Source of the DNA: Pseudomonadota bacterium
GTDB lineage: Bacteria > Pseudomonadota > Alphaproteobacteria > Rhizobiales > Phreatobacteraceae
DNA length: 64,000 nucleotides
Direction of reading: 5' to 3'
Assembly (NCBI GenBank): GCA_020161695.1
Contig: JAIUOO010000001.1
Span: forward strand, 496,001 to 560,000
The notes under the pieces are model-generated. The model saw nothing but the letters and a program-made list of their open reading frames with translations. It did not search any database and was not told where the DNA came from. Positions 43,668 through 52,579 of the stretch are shown here, one piece after another; position 1 is the first letter of the stretch, and every line of letters begins with the position of its first letter. A program made the position numbers and the translations under genes.

Positions 43668-44377
43668 GCCGCGCCGGCGAGACCGTCCAGCCAGCCGCCG
43701 AGCTCCATGAAGGAGGGCAGCACGACATCCGCATGCAGGTGGAAATCGTCCGGCACCAGCGGCCCGGATGTCACGCCGACCGCGACCACGCCAGCCGCGC
43801 GCGCCGCATGCATGTCGTGAAGGCTGTCGCCGATCATCGCGACCTCCTGCGGATGCATGCCGAAGGCGTCGAGGAAGGCGGTGATCTGGCCGGGAGCGGG
43901 CTTGCGGCCATGGCCTGAATCCCAGCCGACGATGTAGTCGAAGTGGTGGTCGATGCCGAGCCGCGCGGTCTGATGGCGCGCGCCCTTCTCGGAATCGTTG
44001 GTGACGACGCCCAGCGTCAGGCCCCGCGCCTTGAGCGCGCCGATGGCGCCGGCGGGATCGCCGATCGGGGTCAACCCCGCGAGACCTTCCTCGACGAACA
44101 GGAACTCCATCTCATCGGTGACGGCAGCCGAGAACGGCAGCCCCAGTGCCTCGGCCCAGAGCGGGCCGTAATCGGCGGCGGAGCCCGCGACCAGCGGCGA
44201 GGTCGGCATGAAGCGCATGGCGGCCTCGTCGAAATGCGACACGGCCATCAAGCGCTCGATGCCCGGGCGCTGGCCCTTCGCCATGCGTTCCATCACGCGG
44301 AAGGCGGCCGGGCCCCAGGTGCGGTCGAAATCGACGAAGGTGCCGTCCTTGTCGAGGAGAATGGCGCGAATGGTCAT
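43616..44377 (-). CDS. HAD-superfamily hydrolase (phosphoglycolate phosphatase-like)
   Basis: The 253-residue protein has the HAD motif Asp9-x-Asp11 (LLDKDGTFVD), the second-motif Thr/Ser in GVVTNDSEKGA, Lys in HGRKPAPGQI and the acidic third motif EVAMIGDSLHDMHAARAAGV. A cap domain lies between. The substrate is a small phosphate ester, such as phosphoglycolate, but is not certain. Its end overlaps the patatin gene by 52 nt tail-to-tail, an unusually long convergent overlap. Confidence 0.9.
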   Translation of the reverse strand: MTIRAILLDKDGTFVDFDRTWGPAAFRVMERMAKGQRPGIERLMAVSHFDEAAMRFMPTSPLVAGSAADYGPLWAEALGLPFSAAVTDEMEFLFVEEGLAGLTPIGDPAGAIGALKARGLTLGVVTNDSEKGARHQTARLGIDHHFDYIVGWDSGHGRKPAPGQITAFLDAFGMHPQEVAMIGDSLHDMHAARAAGVVAVGVTSGPLVPDDFHLHADVVLPSFMELGGWLDGLAGAAQPSPLAKASPSLTPSS

Positions 44378-44504
44378 GGCTGCTTCCTGCTGCGGCGGTG
44401 TGACAGGATGATGACCGCGCGTCCAGCATGCCCCGGCGGACTTGCCTTGCCAGGCGCGCCGGCCTAATCCCGCGCGACGACCGACCGGCCCGATGGAGGC
44501 CCGC

Positions 44505-45917
44505 ATGCGCTATGTTTCGACCCGGGGCGAGGCTCCGGTCCTGAACTTCCCCGATGCCCTGCTCGCCGGCCTTGCGCGCGACGGCGGCCTCTATGTGCCG
44601 GAGACGTGGCCGGCCATGTCTCCGGAGGCTATCGCGGCCCTGTCCGGCCAGCCCTATCAGGAGGTGGCGCGGCGCGTGCTGGCGCCCTTCGTCGCGGACA
44701 GCATCGCCGCAAGCGACCTGTCGCGGATGATCGACGAGGCCTATGCGAGCTTCCGCCACCCCGCCGTGACGCCGCTCGTCCAGCTGTCGGCCTCCGAATG
44801 GGTGCTGGAGCTGTTCCACGGGCCGACGCTCGCCTTCAAGGACTGCGCCATGCAGCTCCTCGGCCGGCTGATGGACCATGTGCTGAAGGCCCGCGGCCAG
44901 CGCGCCACCATCGTCGGCGCGACCTCGGGCGACACCGGCGGCGCGGCCATCGAGGCCTTTCGCGGGCTCGACCAGGTCGACGTGGTGATCCTGTTCCCGG
45001 ACGGGCGTGTCTCCGATGTCCAGCGCCGCATGATGACGACGGTGGACGCGCCGAACGTCCACGCCATCGCCATCGACGGCACGTTCGACGACTGCCAGGC
45101 CATCGTGAAGGCGCTGTTCAACAACCACGCCTTCCGCGACCGCGTGCGCCTTTCCGGCGTCAACTCGATCAACTGGGCGCGCATCGTCGCGCAGGTCGTC
45201 TATTACTTCGCTGCCGGCGCCGCCCTCGGCGCGCCGCACCGGGCCGCGCGCTATGTCGTGCCCACGGGCAATTTCGGCGATGTCTTCGCCGGCTATGTCG
45301 CCAAGCGCATGGGCCTGCCGATCTCCGAACTGGTGGTCGCGACCAACGTCAACGACATCTTGGAACGCACGATCCGCACCGGCCGCTACGAGGTGACGGG
45401 CGTCGTTGCCACCTCGTCGCCGTCCATGGACATCCAGGTCTCGTCCAATTTCGAGCGGCTGCTGTTCGACGCCCACGGCCGGGACGCAGGCACCGTGCGC
45501 CGGCTGATGGCGGGCCTTGCCCAGTCGAAGAGCTTCACCATCGCCAACGATGCGCTGGGGTCGATTCGCGCGGAGTTCGCGGCAAGTCGAGCCGACGAGG
45601 CCGAGGTTTCCGGCATGATCCGCCAGACGCTGGACAAGGCAGGTTACCTGCTCGACCCGCACACCGCGGTCGGCATGGTCGCCGCGCGCAAGGTCGCGTC
45701 CGATCCTGCCGTGCCCACGGTGGTGCTGTCGACCGCCCATCCCGCGAAATTCCCGGATGCGGTGGAAGCCGCCTGCGGCACGCGTCCCGGCCTGCCCGCC
45801 TGGCTCGGCGACCTGATGGAGGCCCCTGAGCGCATGGCGCATCTGCCGGCCGACGAGAAGGCGGTCGAGGACTACGTGATGGCCAAGACGCGGGCGGCGG
45901 TGGCCGGCGCGGCGTAA
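44505..45917 (+). CDS. thrC: threonine synthase
   Basis: ThrC converts O-phosphohomoserine to threonine using pyridoxal phosphate. The 470-residue protein has the PLP-binding Lys112 in HGPTLAFKDCAMQ, the typical RYVSTRGEAP start, the GATSGDTGGAAIEAFRG phosphate loop and SGVNSINWARIVAQ. It is the long bacterial type. I chose ATG 44505 because GGAGG is 5 nt upstream. It is convergent with the liv transporter genes (4-nt gap to livF). Confidence 0.97.
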   Translation: MRYVSTRGEAPVLNFPDALLAGLARDGGLYVPETWPAMSPEAIAALSGQPYQEVARRVLAPFVADSIAASDLSRMIDEAYASFRHPAVTPLVQLSASEWVLELFHGPTLAFKDCAMQLLGRLMDHVLKARGQRATIVGATSGDTGGAAIEAFRGLDQVDVVILFPDGRVSDVQRRMMTTVDAPNVHAIAIDGTFDDCQAIVKALFNNHAFRDRVRLSGVNSINWARIVAQVVYYFAAGAALGAPHRAARYVVPTGNFGDVFAGYVAKRMGLPISELVVATNVNDILERTIRTGRYEVTGVVATSSPSMDIQVSSNFERLLFDAHGRDAGTVRRLMAGLAQSKSFTIANDALGSIRAEFAASRADEAEVSGMIRQTLDKAGYLLDPHTAVGMVAARKVASDPAVPTVVLSTAHPAKFPDAVEAACGTRPGLPAWLGDLMEAPERMAHLPADEKAVEDYVMAKTRAAVAGAA

Positions 45918-45921
45918 GGCC

Positions 45922-46626
45922 TCACATCCCGAGATAGGCTTTCCTGACACGGTCGTCGGCGAGCAGTTCCTCGCCGGTGCCGGACAGCGTCATGCGGCCG
46001 TTCTCCAGCACGTAGCCGCGGCTCGCGAGCCTCAGCGATACCGCCACGTTCTGCTCGACGAGGACGCAGGTCAGCCCGCCCTCGGCGAGATCGCGGATGG
46101 TGCGCAGCACGTCCTGCACGACGGCCGGAGCAAGACCGAGCGAGGGCTCGTCGAACATGACAAGCTCCGGCTCGCCCATCAGGCAGCGGCCGATGGCGAG
46201 CATCTGCTGCTCGCCGCCGGAGAGTGTGCCGGCCGCCTGCGAAGCGCGTTCGAGAAGGCGCGGAAACATCGCATAAACGCGCTCGAGGTTGCGCGCGCGA
46301 TGCCCGCGGGCGCGCTGGATCATCGCGCCCATGGCGAGGTTCTCGGCGACAGTGAGCGTCGGGAAGACCTGCCGGCCCTCGGCGACCTGCCCGATGCCGA
46401 GATCGCAGACCTCATGGCTCGGCAGGCCCGTGATGTCGCGGTCCTTGAAGCGGATCGTGCCGGACGCCGGCCTGTGCATGCCCGCGATGGTGCGGATCAG
46501 TGACGTCTTGCCCGCGCCGTTGGCGCCGACAATCGCGACGATGCAGCGCTCCGGAACCTCGAGCGACACCTTGTCGAGGGCCTGCGCGTCGCCGTGGAAC
46601 ACGTCGATGTCGTGGACGAGCAGCAT
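45922..46626 (-). CDS. livF: branched-chain amino-acid-type ABC transporter ATP-binding protein
   Basis: The 234-residue ATPase has Walker A GANGAGKTS, signature LSGGEQQ, Walker B LVMFDEPSLGLAP and the H-loop-like region. It is the LivF type, shorter than LivG. It ends the livKHMGF operon, with one nucleotide between its start and the end of livG. In rhizobial genomes many such operons carry other substrates (urea, short amides or aromatic acids), so the ligand is uncertain. Confidence 0.93.
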   Translation of the reverse strand: MLLVHDIDVFHGDAQALDKVSLEVPERCIVAIVGANGAGKTSLIRTIAGMHRPASGTIRFKDRDITGLPSHEVCDLGIGQVAEGRQVFPTLTVAENLAMGAMIQRARGHRARNLERVYAMFPRLLERASQAAGTLSGGEQQMLAIGRCLMGEPELVMFDEPSLGLAPAVVQDVLRTIRDLAEGGLTCVLVEQNVAVSLRLASRGYVLENGRMTLSGTGEELLADDRVRKAYLGM

Positions 46627-46627
46627 G

Positions 46628-47350
46628 TTACAGCGCCTCCGCCCCGAGATAGCTCTCCAGCACCTTCGGGTGGCGCGTCACCTCGTCGGGCGTGCCCTCG
46701 GCGATGGTCGCGCCGTGATGGAGAACGTGGATGCGGCCGGCGAGCGCCATGGTGGCGCGCATGACATGCTCGATGAGCAGGATGGTCACGCCCTCGCGGT
46801 TGATGTCCTTGAGGATGGCGACGATGCGGTCCACCTCGGTCGGCCTGAGGCCAGCCATGACCTCGTCGAGAAGGAGGAGGCGTGGCTCGGTCGCGAGCGC
46901 GCGCGCGCATTCCAGCCGCTTGCGGTCGGGAAGGGTCAGCGACTTCGCCCTGGCGTCGCGCCGGTCCCAGAGGTCGAGACGGCGCAGCACCTCGCCCGCG
47001 TGGGCGCGCGCGGCGTCCATGTCCGCCGCCCGCATCATCGCGCCGATGGTGGCGTTCTCCATCACCGTCAGCTCCGGGAACGGCCGGACGATCTGGAAGG
47101 TGCGGGCAAGGCCGCGGCGGCAGAGCTCGTGGGGTGGCACGCCCGCCGACGGCGCGCCGTCAAAGGTGATGCTGCCGGCATCGGGCTTCATGACCCCTGC
47201 GATCAGGTTGAACAGCGTGGTCTTGCCGGCGCCGTTCGGCCCGATCACCGCGAAGATCTCGCCCTCGGAAACCGACAGCGAGACATTGTCCACGGCGGTG
47301 AGGCCGCGAAAGCGCTTAGTCGCGCCCCTGACGTCGAGAAGCGTCGTCAC
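46628..47350 (-). CDS. livG: branched-chain amino-acid-type ABC transporter ATP-binding protein
   Basis: The 240-residue ATPase has Walker A GPNGAGKTT, Walker B LLLLDEVMAGL and the LivG-type RGLARTFQIVRPFPELTVMENA Q-loop. The ABC signature reads LTLPDRKRLE rather than the usual LSGGQ, as in other LivG proteins. Start is GTG at 47350, overlapping the stop of livM as GTGA, with GGAGGAG upstream. It works with livF as the ATPase pair of the transporter. Confidence 0.93.
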   Translation of the reverse strand: MTTLLDVRGATKRFRGLTAVDNVSLSVSEGEIFAVIGPNGAGKTTLFNLIAGVMKPDAGSITFDGAPSAGVPPHELCRRGLARTFQIVRPFPELTVMENATIGAMMRAADMDAARAHAGEVLRRLDLWDRRDARAKSLTLPDRKRLECARALATEPRLLLLDEVMAGLRPTEVDRIVAILKDINREGVTILLIEHVMRATMALAGRIHVLHHGATIAEGTPDEVTRHPKVLESYLGAEAL

Positions 47351-48366
47351 GAGCGCTCCTCCGGAATGCCGAGTTTCTTCTTGAGCCAGGGCCAGATGCC
47401 GTTCGGCGCGAACCAGATCATCACCATCAGCGCCGCGCCGTAGAAGACGAGGTTGACGCCGGGAATGGCGCGTCCCGCAATCTTCTCGACGAGCGCGATC
47501 AGCGTCTGGCCGAGCGGGGTGAGGATGAATGCGCCGAGGATCGGCCCGAACAGCGTGCCGAGGCCGCCGATGATCGGCGCGAGGATCATCTCGATGGACC
47601 GCGCGATGTCGAAGCTCTGACTGGGGAACAGGTTGCTCTGGTAGAAGGCATAGACGACGCCGGCGACCGCCGTCATCGCCGAGGAGACGATCACCGCCGC
47701 CATCTTGGCGCGGAACACATTGATGCCAAGCGCGCGGGCGGCTTCGGGGTCCTCGCGCACCGCGAGCCAGGCATGGCCGAGGCGCGAGCGGCGCAGCGCC
47801 GCGCAGATGACGAAGGCCGCCACCATCAGGGCAAGCGCCACGTAGTAGAATAGCAGCGGCCCGCCGCGCAGATTGATGGCCGAACCACCGCCCGCCGTAA
47901 CCGGAATGAAGAAGCCGGCGGCGCCGCCGACATAGCTCCAGTTGTCGAAGCCGATGCGCGTGACCTCCGCGAAGGCGATGGTGAGCAGCGCGAAATAGAC
48001 GCCCTCGATGCCGAAACGGAAGCCGAGCCAGCCGATAGCCGCACCGAAAGCCATGGCGACGAGAACCGCAGGCACGATCGCGATGGCCGGCGATATCCCG
48101 AACTTCACCCACAGGACCGCGCCGACATAGCCGCCGAGGCCGACATAGAGCGCATGACCGAGCGAGAGCTGGCCGCAGAGCCCCATCATGACGTTCCAGG
48201 CCTGCCCGACCGTGGCGAACCAGAAGATCAGGAAGAAGACGGAAAGCAGGTAGCGGTCGAGCGCGACAGGCGCGACCAGCAGGACAGCGACTAGGACGGC
48301 CAGCAGAACGAGAGCGCGGCGGGGCGCTTCATCGACAAGCCGGGCGAGGAGGGTGAAGGGGTTCAT
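47347..48366 (-). CDS. livM: branched-chain amino-acid-type ABC transporter permease
   Basis: The 339-residue permease has about ten membrane helices and the LivM signature: NVMMGLCGQLSLGHALYVGLGGYVGAVLW and the conserved LAVREDPEAARALGINVFRAKM coupling segment. It ends in GTGA, overlapping the livG start. It follows livH by 10 nt. Confidence 0.94.
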   Translation of the reverse strand: MNPFTLLARLVDEAPRRALVLLAVLVAVLLVAPVALDRYLLSVFFLIFWFATVGQAWNVMMGLCGQLSLGHALYVGLGGYVGAVLWVKFGISPAIAIVPAVLVAMAFGAAIGWLGFRFGIEGVYFALLTIAFAEVTRIGFDNWSYVGGAAGFFIPVTAGGGSAINLRGGPLLFYYVALALMVAAFVICAALRRSRLGHAWLAVREDPEAARALGINVFRAKMAAVIVSSAMTAVAGVVYAFYQSNLFPSQSFDIARSIEMILAPIIGGLGTLFGPILGAFILTPLGQTLIALVEKIAGRAIPGVNLVFYGAALMVMIWFAPNGIWPWLKKKLGIPEERS

Positions 48367-48376
48367 GGCGCCGACC

Positions 48377-49246
48377 TCACGCCCGCCTGCCCAGCAGGCC
48401 CTGCGGGCGCAGCGCCAGCACGAGAACCAGCAGGCCGAAGGAGACCATGGTCTTCATCGACGGAGCGATGACGACCGAGGCCATGGCCTCGGCGATGCCG
48501 ATCAGCAGGCCGCCGACGATGGCACCCGCCATCGAGCCCATGCCGCCGATGATGACGATGGTGAAGGCGAGCAGCGTGAAGGCCGGCGCGATCATCGGCG
48601 TCGCGTCGGTCAGCGTCACCATCAGCGCGCCGGCGGCACCGACGCAGGCGAGGCCAAGGCCGAAGGTCAGCGCGTAGAGCTGCTTGACGTTCAGCCCGAC
48701 CACGGCCGCGCCGACGAGATTGTCGGCGCAGGCGCGGATGGCGACGCCGGTCGACGTGAAGCGGAAGAAGGCGAACAGCAGCGCCGCCACCGCAAGCGCG
48801 GCGATGGCCGCATAGACACGCACCTTGTCGAGAATGATCGGCCCGATCTCCCAGCTGTCGAACGAATAGGGCAGGTTCGCGCTGCGGGCATCCGGCCCGA
48901 AGATCATCAGCGTGCCGTTGACCATGATGATGGCGAGGCCCACCAGCAGGATGAACTGCTCGTGTTCGGGGCGCGAGACGAAGGGGTTGATCAGCGTGCG
49001 CTGGAGTCCGTAGCCGATGACGAAGAAGGCCGCGGCGATCGGCAGCATCGAGAGGAAAGGGTCGAGGCCGAACGAGCGGAACAGCACGAAGGCCGCATAC
49101 ATGGCGACCACGGCGAACTCGCCATGCGCGAAATTGACCACCCGCACCACGCCGAAGATCACCGAGAGGCCGAGCGCCATCAGGCCATAGACGAGGCCGG
49201 TCAGGACGCCCTGGACGAGCACGTTGCCATAAAGCGACCAGAGCAT
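48377..49246 (-). CDS. livH: branched-chain amino-acid-type ABC transporter permease
   Basis: The 289-residue permease has the LivH start YGNVLVQGVLTGLVYGLMALGLSVIFGVVRVVNFAHGEF and the IRACADNLVGAAVVGLNVKQLYALTFGLG coupling segment. I chose ATG 49246, where family similarity begins; there is only a weak ribosome-binding site. It lies 172 nt after livK, with an 11-bp stem-loop in between that probably sets different mRNA amounts for the binding protein and the membrane parts. Confidence 0.94.
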   Translation of the reverse strand: MLWSLYGNVLVQGVLTGLVYGLMALGLSVIFGVVRVVNFAHGEFAVVAMYAAFVLFRSFGLDPFLSMLPIAAAFFVIGYGLQRTLINPFVSRPEHEQFILLVGLAIIMVNGTLMIFGPDARSANLPYSFDSWEIGPIILDKVRVYAAIAALAVAALLFAFFRFTSTGVAIRACADNLVGAAVVGLNVKQLYALTFGLGLACVGAAGALMVTLTDATPMIAPAFTLLAFTIVIIGGMGSMAGAIVGGLLIGIAEAMASVVIAPSMKTMVSFGLLVLVLALRPQGLLGRRA

Positions 49247-49370
49247 TCCAAGCTTCGCGGGAAAGAGGGGGATCGCTCGGGAGTTAGCGCGACCGGGCAG
49301 GTTCGGCAACCCGGCGCGCAGCGCAGCTGCCGGTCACGGCGTCGCAGCCATGACCCGGCTTGTCATGAAG

Positions 49371-49397
49371 GAGCCGGGCCGATCAGACATCGGCCCG
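49371..49397 (-). promoter_or_regulatory. strong stem-loop between livK and livH
   Basis: GCCGGGCCGAT (49371-49381) and ATCGGCCCGGC (49387-49397) are a perfect 11-bp pair with a 5-nt loop, about 21 nt after the livK stop. Such loops stabilise the upstream binding-protein mRNA and reduce read-through into the permease genes. Confidence 0.65.
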
Positions 49398-49418
49398 GCG
49401 CCGTTTTCTCAAACGCGC

Positions 49419-50645
49419 TCAGCTCCGCCCCTGCCAGGCCGGCAGCGGCAGGACCGGCTCGGCGAGCGCCACGTCCTTCGGCAGGACGACGGTCGGGATG
49501 CGCTTCAGGTTCTGCACCAGGGCCGAACCGATATTGGGGTTCTGGCCCTTGGCGTCGAAGGTGATCGGGCCGCCGATCATGATGTGCTCGGGAAGATTGG
49601 TGGCGCGCACCGCCTCCATGAGCTGCGGGCCGGCCGTGGTGCCGGCGCGCTTGAAGGCGTCGGCTGCGATCAGCATGCCCTCGAAGGCGAAGCCCGCGTT
49701 GAAGCTGTCCACCGCGAAGCGGTTGTTCGGGTTGGCCTTGGCGAAGCTCTTCTCGAAGGCCTGGGTCATGTTGGACTTCGGATTGGCCCAGGGCAGGCCG
49801 AACATGACGAAATCGGCCAGCGGGCCGAGCGCCTGATAGAACTCCTCGTCATAGAAGCCGGGCGAGCCGGGCGAGATGATCGCCTTAGGCTGGAAGCGCT
49901 GGCGCACCATGTCGCGCACCATCTTGATGGCGTCGGAAGCGCGGGTGACGCACATGACGAGGTCGGGGTTGAGCGCGCGGATCTTGGTCACCTCGACCGA
50001 GAGGTCCTGCGCGCGCGGGTCGTAGGCGATCTTCTCGGCGAGATCGATCGGCAGGTTCACGCGCGGCCAGATGGCGTCCATGGCGTTGCGCTGGGCGGTG
50101 CCGAACGTGTCGTTGGCGTGCAGGAACACGGCCTTCTCGAACTTGATGCCCTTGGCGTCCATCACGTCCTTGATCAGGCGCAGGCCGTTGGTGACGAGCT
50201 GGCCGCCGGTCTGGAAGTTGCGGACGAGGTACTTGTAGCCCTGCTCGGTTATCTGCGGGGCGGCGGCGACATTGACCACGAACGGAATCTGCCGCTGCTC
50301 GGTGACCTGCGCGATGGCGAGCGTATGGCCGGAATCGAAGGCGCCGGTCAGCACATGGCAGCCGTCATTGATGGCACGCTCGGCCTGCGTGCGGGCGACG
50401 TCGGCATTCGACTCGGTGTCGATATGGACGATCTCGACATTGTAGCCGAGTTCCTTGAGCAGGTCGGGCGCCGCCAGCACGCCGCGATGCATGCTCTGAC
50501 CGGCCTGCGCGAAGAAGCCGGAGCGCGGCAGGAGCGAGCCGATCTTCAGCGTGCGCGCCTGCGCGTGCGCGATGCCCGGTGCGGCGAGGGTAGCGGCGGC
50601 GCCGGCCATGACGGCACGGCGGGAAAAGCTGGTCTTGGCGGTCAT
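49419..50645 (-). CDS. livK: branched-chain amino-acid-type ABC substrate-binding protein
   Basis: The 408-residue periplasmic protein has a Tat-like or Sec signal (SRRAVMAGAAATLAAPGIAHAQ) and the type I binding-protein fold, beginning LKIGSLLPRSGFFAQAGQSMHRGVLAA. The ligand cannot be told: LivK relatives bind branched amino acids, amides, urea or aromatics. ATG 50645 has GGGAGGA upstream. It is first in the livKHMGF operon. Confidence 0.93.
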   Translation of the reverse strand: MTAKTSFSRRAVMAGAAATLAAPGIAHAQARTLKIGSLLPRSGFFAQAGQSMHRGVLAAPDLLKELGYNVEIVHIDTESNADVARTQAERAINDGCHVLTGAFDSGHTLAIAQVTEQRQIPFVVNVAAAPQITEQGYKYLVRNFQTGGQLVTNGLRLIKDVMDAKGIKFEKAVFLHANDTFGTAQRNAMDAIWPRVNLPIDLAEKIAYDPRAQDLSVEVTKIRALNPDLVMCVTRASDAIKMVRDMVRQRFQPKAIISPGSPGFYDEEFYQALGPLADFVMFGLPWANPKSNMTQAFEKSFAKANPNNRFAVDSFNAGFAFEGMLIAADAFKRAGTTAGPQLMEAVRATNLPEHIMIGGPITFDAKGQNPNIGSALVQNLKRIPTVVLPKDVALAEPVLPLPAWQGRS

Positions 50646-50761
50646 TATCGTCCTCCCTGCCCCACTCTCCGCTTGGCCAGATGGCGGGGTCATCGCGATT
50701 TCGGCGGCGATCTTACGCAAATGCGCGCCCGGGGAAAGGCGGGCGCGACGCATGGCCGCTG

Positions 50762-51517
50762 TCACGCCGCCGTCTTGTCCTCGAAACGGCAGATGTCGCG
50801 GATGATGCAGCGCTGGCAGAGGGGCTTGGCCGCCTTGCAGACGTAACGGCCATGCAGGATGAGCCAGTGGTGCGCGTGCAGGCGATAGGGGTCCGGGACG
50901 ACTTTCTCCAGCCCCAGCTCCACCGCCAGCGGCGTCTTGCCAGGCGCCAGGCCCGTGCGGTTGGCGACGCGGAAAAGGTGGGTGTCGACCGCGATGGTCG
51001 GCACGCCGAAGGCGATGTTCAGGACCACGTTGGCGGTCTTGCGGCCGACGCCCGGCAGCGTTTCCAGCGCCTCGCGGTCGGCCGGCACCTCGCCGCCGTA
51101 GGCGTCGATCAGGCGCTGGGACAGGGCGATGACGTTCTTCGCCTTGTTGCGATAGAGGCCGATCGTCCTGATGTGGCCGATCAGCCCCTCCTCGCCGAGG
51201 GCGAGCATCTTCGCCGGCGTATCGGCCACCTTGAACAGCGGCCGCGTCGCCTTGTTGACGCCTACGTCCGTCGCCTGCGCCGACAGGGCCACCGCAACGA
51301 GCAGCGTATAGGCGTTGACGCTTTCAAGCTCGCCCTTGGGTTCGGGATCGACCTGATGGAAGCGGAAGAAGATCGCCTCCACCTCCTGTGGCGTGAGGCC
51401 GTCGCGCTTGCGCCGTTTCGCCGCGGCCTTGGCGGCAGCGGCATTGGCGAGCGCCTTGCCCGGCCGCTTGCGCACGGATTTCGGCTTCGGCGGCTTGGCG
51501 GTGGTCGCGGGCGGCAT
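50762..51517 (-). CDS. nth: endonuclease III
   Basis: Nth is the DNA glycosylase/AP lyase that removes oxidised pyrimidines. The 251-residue protein has the helix-hairpin-helix LPGVGRKTANVVLN with catalytic Lys, the Asp in AVDTHLFRV, and the iron-sulfur ligands Cys227, Cys234, Cys237 and Cys243 (spacing C-x6-C-x2-C-x5-C). A basic extension of about 38 residues precedes the core. The ATG has no ribosome-binding site and lies 22 nt from the divergent DUF2244 start, with a TATAAT between them. Confidence 0.97.
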   Translation of the reverse strand: MPPATTAKPPKPKSVRKRPGKALANAAAAKAAAKRRKRDGLTPQEVEAIFFRFHQVDPEPKGELESVNAYTLLVAVALSAQATDVGVNKATRPLFKVADTPAKMLALGEEGLIGHIRTIGLYRNKAKNVIALSQRLIDAYGGEVPADREALETLPGVGRKTANVVLNIAFGVPTIAVDTHLFRVANRTGLAPGKTPLAVELGLEKVVPDPYRLHAHHWLILHGRYVCKAAKPLCQRCIIRDICRFEDKTAA

Positions 51518-51525
51518 TCAGGTCG

Positions 51526-51531
51526 TATAAT
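51526..51531. promoter_or_regulatory. TATAAT shared -10-like element between nth and DUF2244
   Basis: A perfect TATAAT hexamer sits in the 22-nt gap between two divergent start codons, neither of which has a Shine-Dalgarno site. On the plus strand transcription would begin near 51538, leaving DUF2244 almost leaderless; in the other direction ATTATA could serve nth. No convincing -35 is seen. Confidence 0.4.
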
Positions 51532-51539
51532 GCGACGTC

Positions 51540-52073
51540 ATGACCCCCGGCAACCCGACAGTTGCAGACGCATCCGAGGCCGAGAGCCGTCCGCTCTTCG
51601 CGGCGATCCTGACGCCGCACCGCTCGCTCGGTTGGCCCGGCTTCATCGCGGTGATGGCCGCCGTCGGCGTGCTCAACCTGATCGCCGCGGTGATGTTCGC
51701 CGCCATCGGCGCCTGGCCGGTCGTGCCCTTCCTCGGGCTGGACGTGCTGATCATCTTCCTCGCCTTCCGCGCCAACTACCTGCACGCCCGCGCCTACGAG
51801 GAGGTGATCGTCACGCCGACTGAAATCCGCATCCGCAAGGTGACGTTCCACGGGCGGTCGCGCGAATGGCGGTTCAACCCGGCCTGGACGCGGGTGACGC
51901 AGGTGGTGGACGAGGATGACGGGCAGGTTCTGTCCCTCACCCTCGACGAGGGTCGCCGCAAGCTCGACATCGCGACCTTCCTGCCGCCGGTCGAGCGGGA
52001 GGGCTTCGGCAGGGCGTTGCGCATCGCGCTGGCTGAAGCCCGGCGCGGACCGACCCGCACGCGGTTCGACTGA
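51540..52073 (+). CDS. DUF2244 domain-containing membrane protein
   Basis: The 177-residue protein has two membrane helices (GFIAVMAAVGVLNLIAAVMFAAIGAWPVVPFLGLDVLIIFLAF) and the DUF2244 pattern PHRSLGWPGF... and RIRKVTFHGRSREWRFNPAWTRV. Family function is unknown; it is often near nth or cytochrome oxidase genes. It starts 22 nt from nth in the opposite direction without a ribosome-binding site and is followed after 27 nt by a YbaK gene. Confidence 0.92.
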   Translation: MTPGNPTVADASEAESRPLFAAILTPHRSLGWPGFIAVMAAVGVLNLIAAVMFAAIGAWPVVPFLGLDVLIIFLAFRANYLHARAYEEVIVTPTEIRIRKVTFHGRSREWRFNPAWTRVTQVVDEDDGQVLSLTLDEGRRKLDIATFLPPVEREGFGRALRIALAEARRGPTRTRFD

Positions 52074-52100
52074 GACAGCGGACAGGATCAGGAGACGAGG

Positions 52101-52565
52101 ATGGCCGGATCGGTCGAGCGGGTCAGGGAAGCGTTGCGCGCGGCAGGCCATGACGACAACCTCACCACCTTTCCGGCGGGAACGCGCACGGCCGCGGATG
52201 CCGCGACTGCGGTCGGCTGCGCCGTCGCGCAGATCGCAAAATCCATAGTGTTGAAGACAGGAGAGACGCCGGTCCTCGTCGTCGCCTCGGGCGCCAACCG
52301 GGTCGATGCGGCCAAGGTCGCCGCCCTCGTCGGCGGCGAGGTGGCAAGGCCAGATGCCGGCTGGGTGCGCGCGACGACCGGCTTCGCTATCGGCGGCGTC
52401 GCGCCGGTCGGGCACCTCATCGCGCCCATCGTCATCGTGGACCGCGACCTCGCCGAGGTCGGGCCGATCTGGGCGGCAGCCGGTGCGCCCGACACGGTGT
52501 TCCGGACGGATTTCGATGCGCTCGTGCGGATCAGCGGCGGCCGCGTCGGCGACATCCGCGAATAG
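52101..52565 (+). CDS. YbaK/EbsC family aminoacyl-tRNA deacylase
   Basis: This 154-residue protein belongs to the family that hydrolyses mischarged tRNAs (Cys-tRNA-Pro or Ala-tRNA-Pro type). The catalytic lysine region AQIAKSIVLK and GGVAPVGH loop, in which the glycine-rich segment binds the substrate, are visible. No other tRNA-editing gene is adjacent. It is probably in one unit with DUF2244. Confidence 0.9.
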   Translation: MAGSVERVREALRAAGHDDNLTTFPAGTRTAADAATAVGCAVAQIAKSIVLKTGETPVLVVASGANRVDAAKVAALVGGEVARPDAGWVRATTGFAIGGVAPVGHLIAPIVIVDRDLAEVGPIWAAAGAPDTVFRTDFDALVRISGGRVGDIRE

Positions 52566-52579
52566 AACCGAGCCTTGAC

